From contig NZ_JAMXFA010000042.1 in assembly GCF_025370785.1 (NCBI RefSeq), positions 1 through 56,916 of the forward strand: DNA of 56,916 nucleotides, given 5' to 3'. Below are positions 33,889 through 43,500 of this stretch, in pieces; the first letter of the stretch is position 1; each line of letters starts with the position of its first letter. This stretch comes from Laspinema olomoucense D3b. GTDB taxonomy: Bacteria > Cyanobacteriota > Cyanobacteriia > Cyanobacteriales > Laspinemataceae. The translations under genes and the position numbers were made by a program. The notes under the pieces were generated by a model. It ran no database searches and was not told the origin of the DNA. It saw nothing but the letters and a program-made list of their open reading frames with translations.

Positions 33889-34431
33889 ATGAGTTTAACA
33901 ATTACCGACTTGGAACAAGTCCAACGGGAACATCCCGAGTGGAACCTGGAATTAATTGACGGAGGGATTAAGGCAATGGGTCCATCTGACGACACCTCTA
34001 GCGAAATTGGTGCGCGGTTTTGCCGATTTTTAGGCAACTGGGTTGATCCCCGTCGATTAGGGCGAGTTTATGATTCTAGTGGGGGATTTATCCTCCCCAA
34101 TACCGACTTGCGTGCACCGGATGTATCCTTTGTTCGGGCGGACCGAATTAAGCGCAGCAATCGGGATTTTGTGCGCCTAGTTCCCGATTTGATGGTAGAA
34201 ATTAAATCAAAAAGCGATCGCATTAATCCCCTCGCCGATAAAATAAAACTTTTTTTAGCATTAGGAACTACCGTCGGGATATTAGTTGACCCGGATAAAG
34301 AAACCGTAACTGTCTATCGTCCCACCGGAGAAACTACCGTACTAAATACTGAAGATACTTTAACAATTCCTGAATTATTTCCCGGTTGGGAAATGCCAAT
34401 TGCTGATTTATGGCCGCCGGTATTTGAGTAA
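33889..34431 (+). CDS. Uma2-family (DUF820) PD-(D/E)XK protein
   Basis: A 180-residue protein with the Uma2 pattern: the opening MSLTITDLEQVQREHPEWNLELIDG, a central PNTDLRAPDVSFVR, LVPDLMVEIKSKSDR (the D...E-x-K core), then GVILVDP-like strand (VGILVDPDKETVTVYRP) and a C-terminal LTIPELFPGWEMPI. Uma2 genes are abundant in cyanobacteria and usually unrelated to any one system. It follows the methyltransferase gene by 30 bp, so co-transcription is likely, and it precedes the second 42-bp repeat. Confidence 0.88.
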   Translation: MSLTITDLEQVQREHPEWNLELIDGGIKAMGPSDDTSSEIGARFCRFLGNWVDPRRLGRVYDSSGGFILPNTDLRAPDVSFVRADRIKRSNRDFVRLVPDLMVEIKSKSDRINPLADKIKLFLALGTTVGILVDPDKETVTVYRPTGETTVLNTEDTLTIPELFPGWEMPIADLWPPVFE

Positions 34432-34471
34432 TAAAACTGTTGGGTTCCCTCATTAAATCAGTTTTAATATA

Positions 34472-34513
34472 TTAGCCCGCGCAGGCGGGCTTTGTCCCTA
34501 TAGCCCCACCCTT
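34472..34513 (+). repeat. 42-bp hairpin repeat, right copy
   Basis: Second copy of the element at 29684-29725, in the same orientation, with one C-to-T difference. The stem AGCCCGC/GCGGGCT is intact. It lies between the Uma2 stop and the convergent M15-like gene, so it may act as a terminator there. Confidence 0.85.
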
Positions 34514-34533
34514 GAGGGTGTGGGTTTATTTAA

Positions 34534-35109
34534 TTATTTAATACTTCTTGCCAACTCCACCCACTTCTCAATCCCTTTCTTAGTCGGCTGTCTTCCTTGA
34601 GTAAAAGTCCAAATATCCCGCTTGTGTTGGGGACCGTAACTAATATGAATGGGCCGATTTTCCCCATAAAAATAAAGCGAATCAAAGGGTAATGGACGCG
34701 CCAATATCCACTCGACTAAATCTGCACTGGATAAATCGAGAATCAGAAAATCACAGGAAGCCCCGAGGCGGTTACAATAATATTTCCCCCTTTGATTCAC
34801 CTCATGGGCCAAATGTTGGTCAAGTTCCGGGGCTACTCGACCATTTTTTTGTCCCGTTACCGGGTCTTTTTTCTCCAGATATCGCTTTAAGTCTTTAGAA
34901 CAAAATCCATAAGTCAAGCGGAACCGATCGCGTCCAAACTCGTCGATAACTGGATCAAGGATGGCCTCGATTAACGCCGAAATTGCCGGAATCGTTTCCT
35001 GGAGGTTTTCAGGAAAGGGATGAATCTGATCCTTATAGGTCCGATAAGTTTGCGTACAGGTACAAAATTCTTCTAGGGTGAGGTATTTGCCAATTTTTTC
35101 TCCATTCAT
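34534..35109 (-). CDS. Peptidase M15-like (DD-peptidase fold) protein
   Basis: A 191-residue protein. The order of features fits the M15/hedgehog fold: LTYGFCS in place of the SGYRS strand, DQHLAHE with a histidine, then GASCDFLI with an aspartate, and DSLYFYGENRPIHISYG with a second histidine, all spaced as the zinc ligands of M15 enzymes. No signal peptide is visible, so it would act inside the cell, which is odd for a cell-wall peptidase. I think it is a cytosolic relative with a different substrate, but the fold itself is a pattern-level call. Confidence 0.55.
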   Translation of the reverse strand: MNGEKIGKYLTLEEFCTCTQTYRTYKDQIHPFPENLQETIPAISALIEAILDPVIDEFGRDRFRLTYGFCSKDLKRYLEKKDPVTGQKNGRVAPELDQHLAHEVNQRGKYYCNRLGASCDFLILDLSSADLVEWILARPLPFDSLYFYGENRPIHISYGPQHKRDIWTFTQGRQPTKKGIEKWVELARSIK

Positions 35110-35376
35110 CGTTGCGATCGCTCATTAATGGTAAAATAAGCCAGAATCAGGGCCACAACAGATTACTCTGTTCCCACCTCCTGCGTTCATTCCCTAAGTT
35201 ATACTCCATTGATATCGTCAATCTCCGGTTTTAACAATAATTCACAGCATTCGTGAATGGCCAATTGCTAATTTTAGACCGGGTTGGACGCCGATCGCCG
35301 TGGGTCATTTCCCCGGTGAGTAAAACCGGGGGAGGTGAGCAAAATTCGTGCAAAATCGATATAATCTCCACCCACT

Positions 35377-36828
35377 ATGATTAATTTTAGCGATAAATTG
35401 CAAAGTGCGATCGACCGCAATAACAGCCTTCTGTGTGTGGGACTCGACCCGGATCCAGAGGCGCTGCCCTCCCGGTTCGGAACCCCGGACAACCCGGACA
35501 CTGCCATCGCGCAGTTGACGGATTGGCTGCATTTTATCATTGCCCAAACTGCTGAACTGGTTTGTGCCTACAAACCAACCCTCGGATTTTACACCGCATT
35601 GGGTGCGGATGGCCTAAATTTATTGCAGCAAATTTTACAAGCCATTCCCCCTTGCCTGCCGGTGATTTTAGATGTCAAACACTCGGATCTCAACAGTAGT
35701 ACCGTATTTGCCCAGACGATTTTTGACCGTTGGCAGGTGGATGCGGTGACCCTGAGTCCGTATCCCGGCCAAGATTTGGCGGCCCCATTTTTACTGTATC
35801 CCGATAAAGCAGTCTTTGTCCTGTGTCACACCTCCAATCCGGCGGCGCAAGTCTTGCAGCATTATCCTAAAAATGATGCACCCCTGTACCTACAAATTGT
35901 TAAAGAGATCCGGACTTGGGGGACTCCGGAACAGGTAGCAGTCGAGGTGGGAACCAATACGCCGGAAGTCTTGGCGCGAGTCAGGTCCGTTGCCCCAGAA
36001 CGGCTGATTCTCGCCCGCAGTATCTGGTCGGAAGGAACGGTTTTAGCTAACATCCTCAAGGCCGGTTTAAATAGTCAAGGGGATGGATTAATCCTCCCGG
36101 TTCCCCAAGATTATTTAAGTAGTGAAAATGCCGGTTCTCTAATTTTAGGATTGCGAGAAACGATTAATCAAGTCAGAGTTCGCATTCCATCAGAGGCACA
36201 AGCGTGCCCGGTGTGGTTTCCCGATATTCCCACCACCAATGCTCATCCGCATACGGATTTAATTTTGCAACTCTATGATTTGGGTTGCATCATGTTTGGA
36301 GAATATGTCCAAGCATCTGGAGAAACCTTTCCCTATTATGTGGATTTGCGAACAATTATCTCAAATCCGCAAATTTTTGATAAAATTATTGGTGCTTATG
36401 CGGAGGTTTTACAAACCCTAAAATTTGACCGTATTGCCGGAATTCCCTACGGGGCCTTACCCACGGCCACGGGTCTCTCTTTGCGTTTAAATTATCCGAT
36501 GATTTTTCCACGGAAAGAAGTGAAAGCACATGGAACGCGGCGGTTAGTGGAAGGTCATTTTAATCCCGGGGAAACCGTTGTAGTCGTGGATGATATTCTG
36601 ATTAGTGGAAAAAGTGCGATGGAAGGGGCGCAAAAGCTGCAATCCACCGGGTTGAAGGTGGAGGATATTGTGGTCTTTATTGACCATGAAAAAGGGGTGA
36701 AACAGCGATTAAAAGTCAATGGGTATCAAGCTCATTCTGTCTTGACCCTTTCGGAAATAGCCGAAACCCTTTATGATGCAGGTCGCATTAACGATCGCCA
36801 ATTCCAGTTTTTTAAAGATACCCATTAA
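35377..36828 (+). CDS. pyrFE: Orotidine-5'-phosphate decarboxylase / orotate phosphoribosyltransferase fusion
   Basis: A 483-residue bifunctional enzyme that carries out the last two steps to UMP in the reverse of pathway order. The decarboxylase half (1-275) has LCVGLDPDPEAL, YKPTLGFY and ILDVKHSDLNSS with the D-x-K-x-x-D residues, and ends with APERLILARSIWSEG. The transferase half (290-483) carries GIPYGALPTATGLSL and the PRPP site VVVVDDILISGKSAMEG. The decarboxylase is of the PyrF subfamily 2 type that is often fused. It begins 268 bp from the divergent M15-like gene. No partial domains or frameshifts are visible. Confidence 0.94.
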   Translation: MINFSDKLQSAIDRNNSLLCVGLDPDPEALPSRFGTPDNPDTAIAQLTDWLHFIIAQTAELVCAYKPTLGFYTALGADGLNLLQQILQAIPPCLPVILDVKHSDLNSSTVFAQTIFDRWQVDAVTLSPYPGQDLAAPFLLYPDKAVFVLCHTSNPAAQVLQHYPKNDAPLYLQIVKEIRTWGTPEQVAVEVGTNTPEVLARVRSVAPERLILARSIWSEGTVLANILKAGLNSQGDGLILPVPQDYLSSENAGSLILGLRETINQVRVRIPSEAQACPVWFPDIPTTNAHPHTDLILQLYDLGCIMFGEYVQASGETFPYYVDLRTIISNPQIFDKIIGAYAEVLQTLKFDRIAGIPYGALPTATGLSLRLNYPMIFPRKEVKAHGTRRLVEGHFNPGETVVVVDDILISGKSAMEGAQKLQSTGLKVEDIVVFIDHEKGVKQRLKVNGYQAHSVLTLSEIAETLYDAGRINDRQFQFFKDTH

Positions 36829-37327
36829 TTCCCCTGGGGAAACCCGGATTTGGCTCGATGATGGCGCTTGATTCGGCCATTGTGTCTATGTATAGCCCCC
36901 AGGGGACAAGGATGATTTGAGATTGGGGGCAGTGCTCACAGGGGAAACTCACGGTCCCGGGGCTGCAAAAGGGCGATCGCTGCCGATCCGGTTGCCCTCT
37001 CTCACAAAGCGGAGATTTGGGCAGTAGTGGAGGGGCGATAGTTCTGGGCTTTTATGAACCCTGAACCCTCCTGACTTCCGAGGGTTTATTTCGCAATTGG
37101 GACTTAAAAAATCACCAAATTAAGAATTGTTAAGAAAAAAATTTTTTGGCTAAAAAGTAAAGTATGGGTCAACGGTTATGATAAAATTTTAAGAAAATAT
37201 TAAGGAAAAGAACAGGCTAAAATACACCCTCCAATTCCATAACCCCAACGGTCAAATTTCCTCCCTCTCTAAACCCAGTTGTCCTCAAACCCGGTCCTTA
37301 ATTCACCCAGACAGTCGGAGACTTCAC
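36829..37327. other. Upstream region of the phytochrome gene
   Basis: No gene found. The first 200 bases are GC-rich; then comes a hairpin AACCCTC-CTGACTTCC-GAGGGTT (37064-37086), possibly ending pyrFE transcription. A very AT-rich block follows (37100-37210) with many A/T runs, where the phytochrome promoter is expected. I could not choose a single -35/-10 pair. Confidence 0.5.
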
Positions 37328-39814
37328 ATGATGCAGCCAGAAACACTAAGTTGGGCAAACTACGAACGAGAACCGATCCAAAGTCCCGGTTTAATCCAAC
37401 CTCATGGGGTCCTGTTCGTCATGTCCCAGGAACTCAATATATTACAAGTTAGCAACAATACCGCTAAGTTTTTTGGACGCCCACCAGAAACTTTTCTGGA
37501 CCAGCCCTTAGAGATGTTACTGGATGCCACTCAAATCAATGTTATCAAGGAATCTATCAATTATCATAACTTGGGAAGTGTGAATCCTATCAATATAACC
37601 ATTCATACTGACTGGAAAACCCTCTATTTTGATGGCATCATTCATCACTCTCATCCCGATTGTCTTATTTTAGAGCTAGAACCCGCCCTTTCTCCAAAAA
37701 CTGTGGGATTTTTAAGCTTTTATAAGTTGGTGGAAGCGGCTGCATCTACGATTCAAAATTCCAAAAATTTTCAAGAACTCTGCGAATTCGTAGTAAAAGA
37801 AGTTAGAAATATTACGGGATTTGATAGAGTAATGCTCTATCGATTTGATACCGCAGGGCATGGGACCGTTTTGGCCGAGGAAAAACTGGATTCTATGGAC
37901 TCTTGGTTAAACTTAAATTATCCCGCCGAGGATATTCCCCCCCAGGCGAGACAACTTTATTCAATTAATTTTCTGCGATTAATTGCCGATGTCAACTACA
38001 AGCCTGTGGCGATTGTTCCAACACTTAATCCCCTAGACAAAAGGCCCCTTGACTTGAGCCATTCGGTTCTTCGCAGCGTGTCCCCATGTCATATCGAGTA
38101 TCTTCAAAATATGAAGGTCAGTGCATCTATGTCGATCTCCATCGTCAAAGAGGGAAAACTCTGGGGACTGGTTGCCTGTCATCATAACTCTCCTAAATAT
38201 GTGTCTTATGAAGTGAGAAAAGCCTGCGAATTCTTTGGAAAGGTGATGGCATTGGAACTCCGGTCTAAAGAAGATGATAGCTACTATGAATATCGCCTGC
38301 AATTGCAAGCGACTACCGCAAAATTAGTAGAATATATGTCCGGGGAGACTAATTTTATTGACGGATTAGTAAACTTTAAACCGAACTTACTAGAACTGGT
38401 CAGGGCTGATGGGGCGGTGATTTATTATAAAGGAACTTGTTGGTCCCTGGGCAATACTCCCAGCAGCGATCGCATTGAGCGTCTGATTCAGTGGTTGGAA
38501 AAACAAAACTTTCCCAGCATTTACCATACTGATACCCTTCCCAGTGTTTATCGCGAAGCCGAAACTTATAAAGATATCGCCAGCGGCTTGCTGGCAGTGG
38601 CGATTTCCAAAGAACCAAAGCATTATGTGTTATGGTTTAGATCCGAGATGATTCATCAGGTCACTTGGGCAGGAGACCCGAATACTCCCTTTGAACTGTT
38701 ACCGGGAAGAAATCCGCGACTGCATCCTCGCAAATCCTTTGAAGTGTGGCAAGAAATTGTCAAATTAAAATCTTTACCTTGGAAACCCTGTGAAATTGAT
38801 GCCGCATTAGACCTCAAAAATGCGATCGTGACCATCGTTCTGCGGCAGGCGGATGAACTGGCAAAATTAAATGCAGCCTTGCAGGAATCCGAAGCGAAAA
38901 CCACAGAAAACGCCAATCAGCTTGCCCAAGCCCTGCAAGAACTCCAGCGGACCCAAACCCAGTTAATCGAACAAGGAAAGATGTCGGACCTGGGGGATTT
39001 GATTGCCAGTATAGCTGCTGAAATTACGAATCCGATTAACTTCATCACGGGAAATTTGTCTCATGCTCAGGAGTATGCGGAGGATTTATTAAATCTATTG
39101 TATCTTTATCAACAGCACTATCCTGAACCTGTCCCAGAGATTTTAGAAACGATAGAATCAATTGATCTAGAATTCACTTCCCAAGATTTTTCCAACCTGA
39201 TCGAGTCGATGAAAGGAGGGGCGGAACGAATTCGAGATTTAGTTAATGCGTTGCGAAATTTCATGCGATTGAATGAATCTGAATTGAAGGCGGTAGACAT
39301 TCATGAGGGAATTAATAGCACGTTATTGATTTTACAACATCGATTCAAAGGGAAAGGGGATTCCCGAGGAATTCAAATTGTCAAAGCTTATGGAAACCTG
39401 CCCGAGGTGGAGTGCTATCCTAGCCAACTGAATCAAGTGTTTATGAATCTGCTCTCTAATGCGATCGATGCGTTAGAGTCCCACCCCAATCACCCGGGAC
39501 AAAAAACCATTCTGATTCGCACAGAAGCCCTGGGAGGCGATCGCGTCTTAATTAGTATTGCCGATAACGGGGTGGGGATTAACCCAACCTTTCAGGAGCA
39601 AATCTTTGAGCCCTTTTATACTACCAAATCGCCGAAAAAATCCCTCGGGGTTGGGTTAGCGATCGCCAAGGAAGTTGTGGTAGAGAAACATCAAGGTGAG
39701 ATTCGCTGTATTTCCGAACTGTCCCAAGGGGCAGAATTCATCCTGGAAATTCCCACCAAGCAGCCGTATCCGACTCGTACGCCATCCCTTGAGGCAGCAG
39801 GAAAAACCCCCTAG
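37328..39814 (+). CDS. Cph1-type phytochrome with histidine-less kinase core
   Basis: An 828-residue photoreceptor: PAS (about 20-120), GAF (140-310), PHY (330-500), then coiled coil and a kinase-like end. The GAF domain has AEDIPPQARQLY (the DIP motif) and SPCHIEYLQNMKVSASM with Cys254 next to His255, at the place where Cph1 binds phycocyanobilin. The PHY tongue motif PRKSF is at about 465. The H-box reads SIAAEITNP where its relatives have GIAHEINNP: Ala564 (codon GCT) stands in place of the phospho-acceptor histidine. The N, G1 and G2 boxes are recognisable (LLSNAIDALE, IADNGVGI, LGVGLAI). The light switch thus looks intact and autophosphorylation at this site impossible. Confidence 0.9.
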   Translation: MMQPETLSWANYEREPIQSPGLIQPHGVLFVMSQELNILQVSNNTAKFFGRPPETFLDQPLEMLLDATQINVIKESINYHNLGSVNPINITIHTDWKTLYFDGIIHHSHPDCLILELEPALSPKTVGFLSFYKLVEAAASTIQNSKNFQELCEFVVKEVRNITGFDRVMLYRFDTAGHGTVLAEEKLDSMDSWLNLNYPAEDIPPQARQLYSINFLRLIADVNYKPVAIVPTLNPLDKRPLDLSHSVLRSVSPCHIEYLQNMKVSASMSISIVKEGKLWGLVACHHNSPKYVSYEVRKACEFFGKVMALELRSKEDDSYYEYRLQLQATTAKLVEYMSGETNFIDGLVNFKPNLLELVRADGAVIYYKGTCWSLGNTPSSDRIERLIQWLEKQNFPSIYHTDTLPSVYREAETYKDIASGLLAVAISKEPKHYVLWFRSEMIHQVTWAGDPNTPFELLPGRNPRLHPRKSFEVWQEIVKLKSLPWKPCEIDAALDLKNAIVTIVLRQADELAKLNAALQESEAKTTENANQLAQALQELQRTQTQLIEQGKMSDLGDLIASIAAEITNPINFITGNLSHAQEYAEDLLNLLYLYQQHYPEPVPEILETIESIDLEFTSQDFSNLIESMKGGAERIRDLVNALRNFMRLNESELKAVDIHEGINSTLLILQHRFKGKGDSRGIQIVKAYGNLPEVECYPSQLNQVFMNLLSNAIDALESHPNHPGQKTILIRTEALGGDRVLISIADNGVGINPTFQEQIFEPFYTTKSPKKSLGVGLAIAKEVVVEKHQGEIRCISELSQGAEFILEIPTKQPYPTRTPSLEAAGKTP

Positions 39815-40366
39815 CACAATGTTTCACCCCCATCCAGCATTGGTAGAGTCACGAGACGAAAAACCGGCTTGGGGGCAGAAAATTCCGAGCAATCCGCCGT
39901 AAATCAGGGCGGTGAAAGCCGGTTTCTTGTCCCGGGGTGAATCCCTCTACCAGCCCTGTAGAAGACCGTAAAATCAGGGATTCAATGCCCTGAGAGTTGC
40001 CATTCAAAGAAGCAACTCGGTATGCATTCGGCGCTAAATATCATTGAGAATATCGGTTTGTGCTTTACCGTGACAGGGTAGATAGACCTGGGGAACCCTA
40101 CAACTGCGGCGATCGCATTCTAGTCCAAGGTAATGGGACGAGAGTTTCCTTTGAGGAAGATGGGGTGGAAGATATGATTTGTCCCCCGGGTAAATCCTAA
40201 TCCATCGATTGACAGGGGTGCAATTCTACGTTAATATAACAAGTCTAACTCAGTTGCACTGGAGTTGGTTCGCGTAGCCTGTGCCTTTGCCCAAATATCT
40301 GGCTTGCTTTCTTGATGTTAGAATTATGTTAAAATAATTTAGGCTAACCTATAATTGGGGATGTTG
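39815..40366. other. Intergenic region with repeat element and ORF remnant
   Basis: It contains a palindromic element with arms at about 39857-39870 and 39914-39927 (GAAAGCCGGTTTCT), a member of the dispersed family. Then comes a short open frame at 40060-40200 described separately. Around 40220-40360 is an AT-rich stretch with no gene. Confidence 0.6.
40060..40200 (+). pseudogene. Short open frame or gene remnant
   Basis: A 46-codon frame from GTG (40060) to TAA (40200). The product has a polar composition with CGDRILVQGNGTRVSFEEDG in its middle and MICPPGKS at the end. The strand-loop-strand character looks protein-like, but no ribosome site precedes it and the frame is closed just upstream by TGA, so it may be the tail of a lost gene. 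Weakly supported. Confidence 0.25.
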
Positions 40367-40474
40367 CTATTTTTTCCCCGGCCATTTTGTCCCCATTTCC
40401 GTAAGAGCAGAAAAGACTAAATAGAGAATTAACGCCCCCATACAGCCGATAAAAACAAGCCAATCGTGACTCAT
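40367..40474 (-). CDS. 35-residue single-helix membrane protein
   Basis: A very short gene on the minus strand. The product begins MSHDWLVFIGCMGALILYLVF, one membrane helix (about residues 5-23), and ends in a basic tail with WPGKK. GGAAG lies about nine bases before the ATG. Size and layout resemble the single-helix subunits of cyanobacterial thylakoid complexes (for example NDH-1, cytochrome b6f and photosystems), but I cannot match it to one. It lies 116 bp downstream of the hybrid kinase gene on the same strand. Confidence 0.5.
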   Translation of the reverse strand: MSHDWLVFIGCMGALILYLVFSALTEMGTKWPGKK

Positions 40475-40590
40475 CAAAAACTTCCATTTTTACAAACAAG
40501 CGGTAAGAAACTGGATTGATGACATTAATCCGAGATGTTCAGGATGACCCCTATCCCAAGTTAGGGGAAGTGATATACTGCCCGAACTTT

Positions 40591-43500
40591 CTACTTTGAG
40601 TCAACCCCTGGAGAAGTTTGGAGAAGTTGAGCGATCGCCTGAATGAACAGATCCGGCTCAATGGGTTTAGACAGATGTAACTGAAACCCCGCTAAAAGAG
40701 CTTGTTGACGATCCAGTTCACTGGCATAGGCAGTAAGAGCGATCGCCGGAATTTTGCCCCCCAGTTCGGGAGGAAAGGAGCGCACCTGACGGATAAACAT
40801 ATATCCATCAACATCGGGCATTCCGATATCACAAACCAGCAGATCATAGAGGTTTTGATGCAAGGCAATGAGTGCCTCAGCAGCAGTGGCGCAGGAAGTC
40901 ACCTGTGCGTGAGCTTGCTCCAAGGTAAAAGCTCCCAACTCCCGCAGATCCGGTTCATCATCCACCAGCAGCACGCGCAGGCCCTGTAAATTCTCCATCC
41001 GACCCAGGGGAGGGCGATCGCCCGTATCCGGATTTGCCTCCACAGACATCAGGGGTAAATGGACCGTAAAGCTTGAGCCTAAGCCCTCCCCGGGACTTTC
41101 TGCCATCACCGAACCCCCATGCTGTTCCACAATATAGCGGACGATCGCCAATCCCAATCCCAGACCCCCAAAAGAGCGAGTCGTCCCGCCATCTTCCTGG
41201 CGAAAATATTCAAACACATAAGGCAGAAACTGGGGAGCAATACCTTTTCCCGTATCCTTCACCTGAATCTGAGCCATTGAATCCACCTGACCTAAAATCA
41301 CCTCAATTTTCCCATTAGCCGGGGTAAACTTCACCGCATTAGAGAGCAGATTCCAGAACACTTGTTGAAGGCGAATCACATCACCTGCCACTGGACTAGC
41401 GACCTTATCAAATCGAGTTTCGAGGTGAATAGATTTCGCCTCCGCTGCCAAGCTAACGGTTTCTAAGGCTCCGGTGATGGCCGAGATTAAATTAACAGGT
41501 TGGACATTCAGGGTTAATTTGCCGCGCAGAATCCGAGAAACATCAAGTAAATCCTCAATTAATTGAGTTTGTAACAGGGCATTGCGCTCGATAGTTTCTA
41601 AAGCTTTATCAATGGTTTTTTGGTCAAAGGTCCGGGAACGGAGCAACTTAGCCCAGCCTAAAATCGGATTGAGGGGCGATCGCAATTCATGAGAGAGCAC
41701 CGCCAAAAATTCATCCTTAATCCGGTTAGCCGATTCCGCATCTTCTCGGGCCGCACGTTCTCGCTTAAGGAGTTGTTCGCGCTCCCGTTCCATTTGTTTG
41801 CGCTCGGTCAAATCCAGGACAAAAGCGATCGCCTTATCCGCCGTTTCTTCTAACCGGGCAGCCCCAAGTAACACCGGGACCCGACCCCCATCGGCGCGGA
41901 TACATTCCATTTCAAAAGGAGTGAACGCCCCAGTTTCTTGCAATTCCTGAGTGAGGCGGCGATCGCCCTCAAAAGATTCGGGAGGGGCAATTTCCAGCCA
42001 ATGAATTTTACCCGAGGCTAAATCAGCGCGAGTATAGCCCATCATCTGAAGAAATTCATCATTAGCTTCGAGTACCGGGCCTTCAATTTCCACCACGATC
42101 GCCCCAATAATATTCGATTCCACCAAGCGGCGAAATTTCGCCTCACTTTGTCGTAACTCCGCCTCAGCGCGATCGCGTTCTTGGGTGCGTCGAACCAGGC
42201 GATCGCGCATAGTTCCAAACACCAAAGATAAATTCGCCAGTTCCGTAATATTGCTACGCGGTAGAGGCGCTTGGGAATTGCCCTGTCCTAACTCTTGTGC
42301 GGCAAATGCCAGGGTTCTCAGGGGATGGGTCAAGCGGTGAGAGAGAAACCCCCCGATCGCCAGGGAAGCCGTTGCCACCGCCAACAGCACCACAAAATCC
42401 CGCTCCCGTCTAACATTCAAAGTTCCTAACACTTCCTCTGCCGGACGTTCCACGATCGCACCCCAGCCAAAAGCCGGGACTCGGGCATACCCCACCAATT
42501 CTCGGACAGATCCATTCCAGTAGCTGAGTTTTCCCAAGGAAATGGGACTGTTTAAAAGGGCAGCCACCGGAGGCACGTGGGCGAAGTCCGCAAAAGAATT
42601 GACCAACTCCATATTGGGATGAGCAATCACCCGACCTTTCTTATCAACCAGATAAGCTTTTAGATTCGTATCCGACGCCATCCGACCCAGTTGCGCCATA
42701 ATCCGTGACGAGGCGATCGAACCCGCGATAACCCCGGCAAATTCACCCTGAGAATTTTTGAGCGGCACCAGAAACAACGCCACCGGCAGATTCATTGTTC
42801 TATTCATCTGAAAATTTAGAAGAGGTTCATCCATCAGGCGGACCTCTTGAAAAGGGGCCGTATCCCCAATCGGGGCACCCAGGGGTTGGTTATCGCTGCG
42901 GGCAATCTCCTGACCCTTAGCATTGAAGGTACTTAAGAGCATAATATCGGGATAAGCCCCATGAAAAACCTTGAGGAGAGACTCCTGTTTTTCCGGCTCC
43001 ATTTCCACCAATCCGGGGTGATTCGCCAGAGCAATCAGGGCAGAACGGTGAAGATTGATATAGGTAGCCATATCCTGAGAGAGGGCAACCGCCAGGGACT
43101 GCTGGACCGCCAGAGAGCGCTCGATCGTGGCTTGTTCTTGGGGGAGGGACACCAGGGTAGTTAAAGAGAGTAGGGGTAAAGTCACGATGCCAATCGAGGC
43201 GACGGCAACTCGGGTTTGTAACGAATGAGGATCCAGACGGTTCAGGCGCTTGCCAATCCAAGGGAGGAATGCCAAAGCCGTTCCCAACCCTCCGTAGGAG
43301 AGTACCCCATTCCACAGAGAAAACCCCCTCCCTAGAATCCAGGTCCAAAGGAAGACCCCCGCGAAGAAATGCACCAATTGAAACAGCCAGCGAGGGACTT
43401 TAGGGTAAAACTGAACCCCGACAACACTCACGCCAATCCCGAGATAGAGGAGGGTGTAGGGTATCCGGTAGGCAGGCACCACCGAGGACCAGGATTCCTG

